From Sulfolobales archaeon (GTDB lineage: Archaea; Thermoproteota; Thermoprotei_A; Sulfolobales; NBVN01): a stretch of DNA of 48,084 nt. The translations under genes and the position numbers were made by a program. Under the pieces are notes generated by a model, which was given only the letters and a program-made list of their open reading frames with translations, searched no databases and was not told the DNA's origin. Within the stretch, counting starts at the first letter, position 1, and each line of letters starts with the position of its first letter. This document shows positions 43,219 through 48,084 of this stretch, piece after piece. The stretch spans positions 438,075-486,158 of the forward strand of contig JAOAKA010000001.1 in NCBI GenBank assembly GCA_026413885.1. The letters run 5' to 3'.

Positions 43219-44143
43219 GTATATCGATAGAGCTATCGACGTAATCTCCACCCCGCAGTCTCTAAAGTCTAGATTAGAGTATTACGGAGAGGTACTGCTA
43301 GACTCCAACAGAAAATACGGAGGAGTTGTTGTGCTTGGAGAGGAAGTAAGGTACGTATTTATTGGAGATATACACGGAAATCTGGAAGACCTCAGGTTAA
43401 TACTCAGTAGATACAGTGATGAACAACTAAAGAGTGGAAACCTTAAGTTAGTCTTTCTAGGTGACTACATAGACCGTGGAGATAATCAGTTAGAGGTAAT
43501 TACATCTCTCCTAGAGCTTAAGAGTGAGCACCCCAACTCCGTATTCCTACTGAAGGGGAACCATGAAGGTGTAGATTTGATCGAACCATCACCACACGAC
43601 TTCCCAGATGAATTAATACATCGCTACCTGATAGGTGATGGTTTGAAGATATATGAGATGTTCGTAGAGAACGTGTTTAAGAGACTCCACTTAGCAGTGT
43701 ACCTGAAGAACTACTTTTTAGCTCTTCATGGAGGACTGCCTACGGTGACATATAGAGAAGGAAAAGCCCAGAGTGTTAGAGAGTATATTCAAGGCTCCCC
43801 CCAAACACTCGTACCGGACGTAGTTGTAGAAGTGCTCTGGAACGACCCCATAGAGTCAAACGATGAAGCTCACGAATCTCCGAGGGGCGTTGGAGCGCTC
43901 TTTGGTCGCCCAGTAACTGAGTGGGTAACTAAGACATTTGATGTGAAGATAGTTGTTAGAGGCCACGAGCCCTGTGTTAGAGGCTATAAATTCAATCACG
44001 GTGCTAGAGTTATCACGATCTTTAGTCGGACAGGGCCTCCCTACTACAACTCTACAGCAGCTATTCTAGAGGTAGATACATCTAGTAGAGAGTGGTATAG
44101 ATCTATAAGAGAGCTTCAAGCTATTAAGTTAATAAAGCACTAG
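43205..44143 (+). CDS. PP1/PP2A-like serine/threonine protein phosphatase
   Basis: A metallophosphatase with the full PPP-family set: FIGDIHGN, FLGDYIDRGDN, LLKGNHEG and the later HGGLP and GHEP histidines that hold two metals. 312 aa with a short N-terminal addition. It overlaps the end of gatB by 14 bp, so it is expressed with the gat operon, which gives no clear hint of substrate. Confidence 0.9.
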   Translation: MDLSRYIDRAIDVISTPQSLKSRLEYYGEVLLDSNRKYGGVVVLGEEVRYVFIGDIHGNLEDLRLILSRYSDEQLKSGNLKLVFLGDYIDRGDNQLEVITSLLELKSEHPNSVFLLKGNHEGVDLIEPSPHDFPDELIHRYLIGDGLKIYEMFVENVFKRLHLAVYLKNYFLALHGGLPTVTYREGKAQSVREYIQGSPQTLVPDVVVEVLWNDPIESNDEAHESPRGVGALFGRPVTEWVTKTFDVKIVVRGHEPCVRGYKFNHGARVITIFSRTGPPYYNSTAAILEVDTSSREWYRSIRELQAIKLIKH

Positions 44144-44148
44144 AGATA

Positions 44149-44772
44149 CTATTCCTCAACACACGCCGGCTTTGATTCATAGAGAAGAGACTTTCTCGCT
44201 ATAATCTCTAGGTAATCTTCAGGTAGCACCGGCTTTGCTCCCTCATAGGGAAAAGCATAGGGTAATTCCACAGTTATCTCATAGCCCCCTACAGTAGTAG
44301 TGAATCTGAGTCCGAATCTTATATCTAGAAGCTCTAGTCTATAGCCTTCAGATACTCTCTTCAGTACGTAAGCTGCGCCAGCTATTGTCAGTTGGTACTT
44401 ACCTATGTTTCTCGATAAAGCTCTCTGAGCTAGTCTCGAAGTTATCTCTCGATAGGTCCTACCTCTCGGTGGGTGTTCTCCCATGATCCCACCTATTACA
44501 ACGGCGTCGGCTTTCTCTAGGTCTTCGGGCTGAAGTGTTTCCCGAGCTTTTGGATCTAAAACTATGGGATTCACCACCTCACCTACCGTCACCAGGTCCA
44601 CTATACTGAGCTCCGTAGTGGAAGCACCTAGTCTTCTTAAAGCATCTCGAATCTGCGATGACCTTACGTTGGTGAACACAACTTTCTCACCGAAGAGCTT
44701 AACTACGTAGCTATACTCACTCATCAGCCACGGGGAGAGACACTCCTCTAAGTGTTCTACTACTACCCGCAC
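44149..44772 (-). CDS. Sfm1-like SPOUT methyltransferase (DUF431 family)
   Basis: A SPOUT-fold methyltransferase of the DUF431 family, related to yeast Sfm1, which methylates an arginine of ribosomal protein uS3. It matches in the start VVEHLEECLSPWLMSEY, FTNVRSSQ, and the SAM-binding knot region VVIGGIMGEHPPRGRTYREIT. 207 aa. In archaea the substrate is not established; a ribosomal protein is a reasonable guess. It is convergent with the phosphatase gene with 5 bp between them. Confidence 0.82.
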   Translation of the reverse strand: MRVVVEHLEECLSPWLMSEYSYVVKLFGEKVVFTNVRSSQIRDALRRLGASTTELSIVDLVTVGEVVNPIVLDPKARETLQPEDLEKADAVVIGGIMGEHPPRGRTYREITSRLAQRALSRNIGKYQLTIAGAAYVLKRVSEGYRLELLDIRFGLRFTTTVGGYEITVELPYAFPYEGAKPVLPEDYLEIIARKSLLYESKPACVEE

Positions 44773-44820
44773 GCCTTCCCTAAGAATATATTGTTTCTTA
44801 AGTTTTCTAGCTGGGTTGAA

Positions 44821-46605
44821 ATGAAGAGTTATTCGGTGCTCTTAGCGTTGTTATTGCTTCTACCCACATCTAGCTATCTAAACATACTTACTACCTCTAG
44901 TAGTGGGCTCTGCGGCACTATAGGAGCTGCTGCTGGATGTGTTGATCTAGTGGTATACTCAGCTGGTGTTGTGGAGAAGGGTGGAAGGACTCAGGGACTG
45001 CCTATCGAGATAGCTCTAGCAGTTACTCGAGGAAGTGGTGCCGTCTTCATACACGCTGAACCAGTAGTGGATGAAAGCTTTATTCTCTTCACTAGAATCT
45101 CAGCTCTCGTAGCTTCAGCTATAGCTGGTAGGGAATTCAGTCTCTACAACTACTACGTGTTCGTTAAATCACCGGTAGCTAGAGCTAGAGGTCCTTCACT
45201 TAGTGCTGCAGTCGGTGTCGGCTTCACACTAGCTCTTCTAGGTATCAAAATCGGTGAGCCTATAGCTGTCACAGGTATTCTAACACCAGACGGCGGAATC
45301 GGGCCGGTAGGCCATCTCGTGGAGAAGGTCTTAGCTCTATCTACAGTAGCTAAGAAGCTCTATATACCGGTCGCTACTGAAGTAAGTGTAAAAATTGGTG
45401 GGGCCTCCCTCAGTTTAACTGAGCTTGGGAGAAATCTCGGTGTTGAAGTTGTGGAGGTTAGTACCATAGATGAAGTGCTCGAAGACCTCGGTGTCGAAGC
45501 GAGACGTGTTACCACTGGCTTAGTTTCCCCACCTAGTGAGATCGCGGTGAAACTGGCGAGCTATTTGAAAACTGCTTCGGAGAAGGCTTTAGGGGAAGTT
45601 GCAGATGTTTGCAGCAGGGATGACGCTGATAGACTCAGAGAGGCTCTAAGCCTGATAAAGCCTCCCGCAGGTTCTTCACTTCGTGATGTAGGTTATACTG
45701 CGTCAATACTGCTAAGAGCTGAATCCACCGTCTGGCTGTGTCTTATTGAGAGGGGTCGAGCTAGTCTAGCTAGTCTGGCTAGCCGAACTCTGGAGAGGCT
45801 GAAGATAGCTGAAAATACCTGCTATCTCTACTCTAAAGCAGCCGGCTTTGAGTTTAGTAGAGCTATAGCTTACTCTACCGCATGTTTATTTCTTCTAGAT
45901 GCGTGGAATGTATTTAACGAGTCACTCAGGGCTCTAGACTTGGAGAGAAGTGTTCGCAGTCTTATTGAAAGTGCTCTCATTGCCGACCTTGTTTCCCTAT
46001 CTCTCGATTTAATGAGTAGTGAGAATTTCGATGGGGTAGAGCGCGATTTAGAGCTTCACAGAGTCGTACTCTTGGTAGACTACGCTCTAGCTCTACTAGA
46101 TAGCTTCAGGTCTTGGTTTATCGATGGTGGAGACCACTCTCAACTAGACCTACTGAGGCGCTATATTCAAATTGGGGCTGAACTCTCCACAACTAGTTTC
46201 TCTCTATCTCTAGCATATGTTCTTAAAGTTCTCTCCGAGCTAGAGCTCCTCATCTACTCTACTCAATACATAGGCTCTCTCTACGTAGATTCTCTCCGAG
46301 CCAGAGCTCTAGCTTACGCAGCTCTCTCCGGGAGTTCTACTGTAAGCTTTCTTATTGAAGCTGGAGATAGCTGTGTTGAAGCAGACTGGAGTCTCTACAA
46401 CTGCTCGAGTTTCTACCTGAGGGCTTCTACTCTAGGCTTCACCGCAATCTACCTCACTAGTACGAGGACACCCACTCTCACTGAGAATAACTTGAAGTGG
46501 CTCTATGCTGTGGCTGCGGTAGTTCTCCCTATAGCTGTATTTCTACTTCTTCGAAGAGTTCGAGTATCCTTCTCGCAGTTTCAGAGACTTCTTCATCTAC
46601 TATGA
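44821..46605 (+). CDS. Membrane-anchored archaeal Lon-like serine protease (COG1750 type)
   Basis: A signal peptide (MKSYSVLLALLLLLPTS) leads an exported Lon-type (S16-like) protease domain without an ATPase. The domain has ARGPSLSAAVGVGFTLALLG holding the Ser nucleophile, GILTPDGGIGPVGHLVEKVLA with the likely Lys, and the ending GVEVVEVSTIDEVL. Residues about 250-560 are helical and unlike known domains. One C-terminal membrane helix (WLYAVAAVVLPIAVFLLLRR) anchors it with the protease outside. ATG 44821 is chosen because the upstream frame to 44752 is not protein-like and GGGTTGA precedes it. Its end overlaps the dephospho-CoA kinase gene by 77 bp. Confidence 0.85.
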   Translation: MKSYSVLLALLLLLPTSSYLNILTTSSSGLCGTIGAAAGCVDLVVYSAGVVEKGGRTQGLPIEIALAVTRGSGAVFIHAEPVVDESFILFTRISALVASAIAGREFSLYNYYVFVKSPVARARGPSLSAAVGVGFTLALLGIKIGEPIAVTGILTPDGGIGPVGHLVEKVLALSTVAKKLYIPVATEVSVKIGGASLSLTELGRNLGVEVVEVSTIDEVLEDLGVEARRVTTGLVSPPSEIAVKLASYLKTASEKALGEVADVCSRDDADRLREALSLIKPPAGSSLRDVGYTASILLRAESTVWLCLIERGRASLASLASRTLERLKIAENTCYLYSKAAGFEFSRAIAYSTACLFLLDAWNVFNESLRALDLERSVRSLIESALIADLVSLSLDLMSSENFDGVERDLELHRVVLLVDYALALLDSFRSWFIDGGDHSQLDLLRRYIQIGAELSTTSFSLSLAYVLKVLSELELLIYSTQYIGSLYVDSLRARALAYAALSGSSTVSFLIEAGDSCVEADWSLYNCSSFYLRASTLGFTAIYLTSTRTPTLTENNLKWLYAVAAVVLPIAVFLLLRRVRVSFSQFQRLLHLL

Positions 46606-47095
46606 CTAGTTCTACACCACAGTTCGGTAGTCCGTAAGTAATACACCAGTCTGGTGGTGATTCAGCTATAGCTGGTAGAGCTAGTAGGTCTTCCTCTCCA
46701 TCCACTATTATGAGGACTCTTCCTACCTCCTCTCGTGATTGAAGAGCTCTACGTATTTCCTCAACCGCGTTTTGACACACATGTGAACGCGGGTTTACAC
46801 AGCCTGTAACAGTATTAAATCTCTCGGCTAGAACGGGCTGGTGAAGTGCTCTCCTAGTTACTCCATCTACCACACAGACTCTAGGTGTGTAGCCGTAGTC
46901 TAGTAGCTTCGAGCATATGAAGTCTCCCACTGCTACTAGTGCTCGGCAGTCTATTAGTAAGCTCAGAAGTCTATTCGTTACGTACTCCACACTTCCACAT
47001 ATCTTTACACCTAGAAATCCACGGCTGAGAGAATCCCTCAGCTCCTCCGGTAGTTTGAGACACTTCAGCCGCAGCCCTGAATAGTTTGTGCGCAC
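46529..47095 (-). CDS. GTP-dependent dephospho-CoA kinase (DUF359)
   Basis: Last step of coenzyme A synthesis in archaea, using GTP. Family blocks: VAVGDFICSKLLDYGYTPRVCVVDGVTRR, NPRS in place of the usual NPxG, VDGEEDLLALPAI and VELVIVDEE. 188 aa is normal. The start is GTG 47095. Its 3' end runs 77 bp into the convergent protease gene, a long overlap. Confidence 0.88.
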   Translation of the reverse strand: MRTNYSGLRLKCLKLPEELRDSLSRGFLGVKICGSVEYVTNRLLSLLIDCRALVAVGDFICSKLLDYGYTPRVCVVDGVTRRALHQPVLAERFNTVTGCVNPRSHVCQNAVEEIRRALQSREEVGRVLIIVDGEEDLLALPAIAESPPDWCITYGLPNCGVELVIVDEEVSETARRILELFEEVEIQL

Positions 47096-47203
47096 TGAAA
47101 TTAACTAGTGGATAAGACCTACTTAGCTACCAGCTTATACAAAAAACACTAAATATATAATACAAAAAAAGAGGAAAACCTCATAAACCGTCCCAGCGTA
47201 TAG

Positions 47204-47212
47204 CTTATAAAT
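47204..47212 (+). promoter_or_regulatory. rRNA operon promoter (TATA box)
   Basis: CTTATAAAT lies about 25 nt upstream of the first base of a highly structured GC-rich transcript (about 47231) that leads to 16S rRNA. It is the only good TATA box in 47096-47440. A short hairpin GAGG-AAAA-CCTC lies upstream at about 47170. Confidence 0.6.
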
Positions 47213-47230
47213 TACCTAACTGAGGGAGTA

Positions 47231-47440
47231 GGTGGCCGCAACCTCCTGGCGGCGGCTGGACCGGACAGGGGGTGGAGCCCCCGTGAGTGAAGGAACGCCT
47301 CCGGTTGCGGCGACATAGATCAAGCTGATATATGGGGACCTAAATAAATCGAGGACCTAACCTCGAGATATTTAGGTCCGACAGAGGCTACCCAGACCAC
47401 GTAATAAACCGGCTACACACTCCGCGGTCTTGCGGCCGCG
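47231..47440 (+). ncRNA. Structured 16S rRNA leader, possibly containing a small RNA
   Basis: Two strong structures. At 47235-47311 GCCGCAACC pairs with GGTTGCGGC, with an inner GGCG/CGCC helix and a GGGGG-TGGAG-CCCCC hairpin, and ACA (47313-47315) follows the basal stem as in H/ACA RNAs. At 47336-47379 GGACCTAAATA pairs with TATTTAGGTCC and TCGAGG with CCTCGA. These may be processing signals of the pre-rRNA, or the first may be an independent H/ACA-like RNA. I cannot name a target. The 16S 5' processing stem cannot be checked because the 3' side of 16S is outside the window. Confidence 0.45.

Positions 47441-48084
<644 letters not shown>

Noticed and set aside
47231-47318. SRP (7S) RNA
   Set aside because: The conserved S-domain sequence (GNAR and the SRP54-binding loop) is not present and the element is far too short.

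Overview
This window is chromosomal DNA of a hyperthermophilic crenarchaeon (Thermoproteota), most like the Desulfurococcales; I cannot assign a genus. The basis is the CdvA-CdvB-CdvC division operon, ribosomal proteins S8e, S26e and L34e, SRP19, Sec61-beta, prefoldin beta, archaeal RNase P RNA, TiaS, CTP-type riboflavin kinase, GTP-dependent dephospho-CoA kinase, tRNA introns in bulge-helix-bulge (BHB) contexts, and an archaeal 16S rRNA 5' end. The stable RNAs are far more GC-rich than the protein genes, as in hyperthermophiles. GTG and TTG starts are common, and many genes sit one TATA-length from a start codon with little or no leader.

Layout. 0-7.9 kb: Lhr-type helicase, an unrecognised protein, RNase P RNA, tRNA-Pro, prefoldin beta, a CDF metal transporter, a twice-interrupted tRNA-Trp, S8e-SRP19 (minus), L34e-cmk-tRNA-Ser (plus). 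8.1-10.2 kb: a 27-repeat CRISPR array read on the minus strand from a leader on its right, with no cas gene in the window. 10.2-15.6 kb: a small unknown protein, a solo Lrp/AsnC ligand-binding domain, TiaS, the 2-oxoacid:ferredoxin oxidoreductase operon (gamma-delta-alpha-beta), Sec61-beta and a MazG-like protein. 15.65-15.94 kb: an AT-rich gene-free island framed by inverted ORB-like elements, a candidate replication origin. 16-22.2 kb (minus): Mrp/NBP35 ATPase, a membrane protein, pyruvate kinase, and a DtxR-regulated metal ABC transporter with a double operator. 22.5-25.1 kb: tRNA-Ala, intron-bearing tRNA-Met(CAT), a Thr1-less proteasome beta subunit, endonuclease V, RibK, a YkgJ-type protein. 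25.2-29.3 kb: Tsr3, TrmI, a C/D box sRNA aimed at 16S helix 18, S26e, a polytopic HerA-like ATPase, tRNA-Thr. 29.4-32.3 kb: pyrF-pyrE-pyrK-pyrD. 32.4-39.9 kb: nicotinate phosphoribosyltransferase, cdvABC, class II ribonucleotide reductase and a protein disulfide oxidoreductase. 40-47.1 kb: gatC-gatA-gatB, a PP1-like phosphatase, an Sfm1-like SPOUT protein, a membrane-anchored Lon-like protease, dephospho-CoA kinase. 47.2-48.1 kb: rRNA promoter, structured leader and partial 16S rRNA.

How it fits together. Most genes are core housekeeping: RNA maturation (RNase P, TiaS, TrmI, Tsr3, C/D sRNA, tRNAs), translation (S8e, S26e, L34e, GatCAB), nucleotide supply (pyr genes, cmk, NrdJ), division and central metabolism. 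The less ordinary parts are the candidate origin, the CRISPR leader with a handle-deleted repeat copy, a lone repeat-like sequence 20 kb away, two conserved genes (SRP19, pyrF) whose conserved reading frame has no ATG, GTG or TTG at the 5' end, and a C/D sRNA whose two guides address both strands of one 16S helix.
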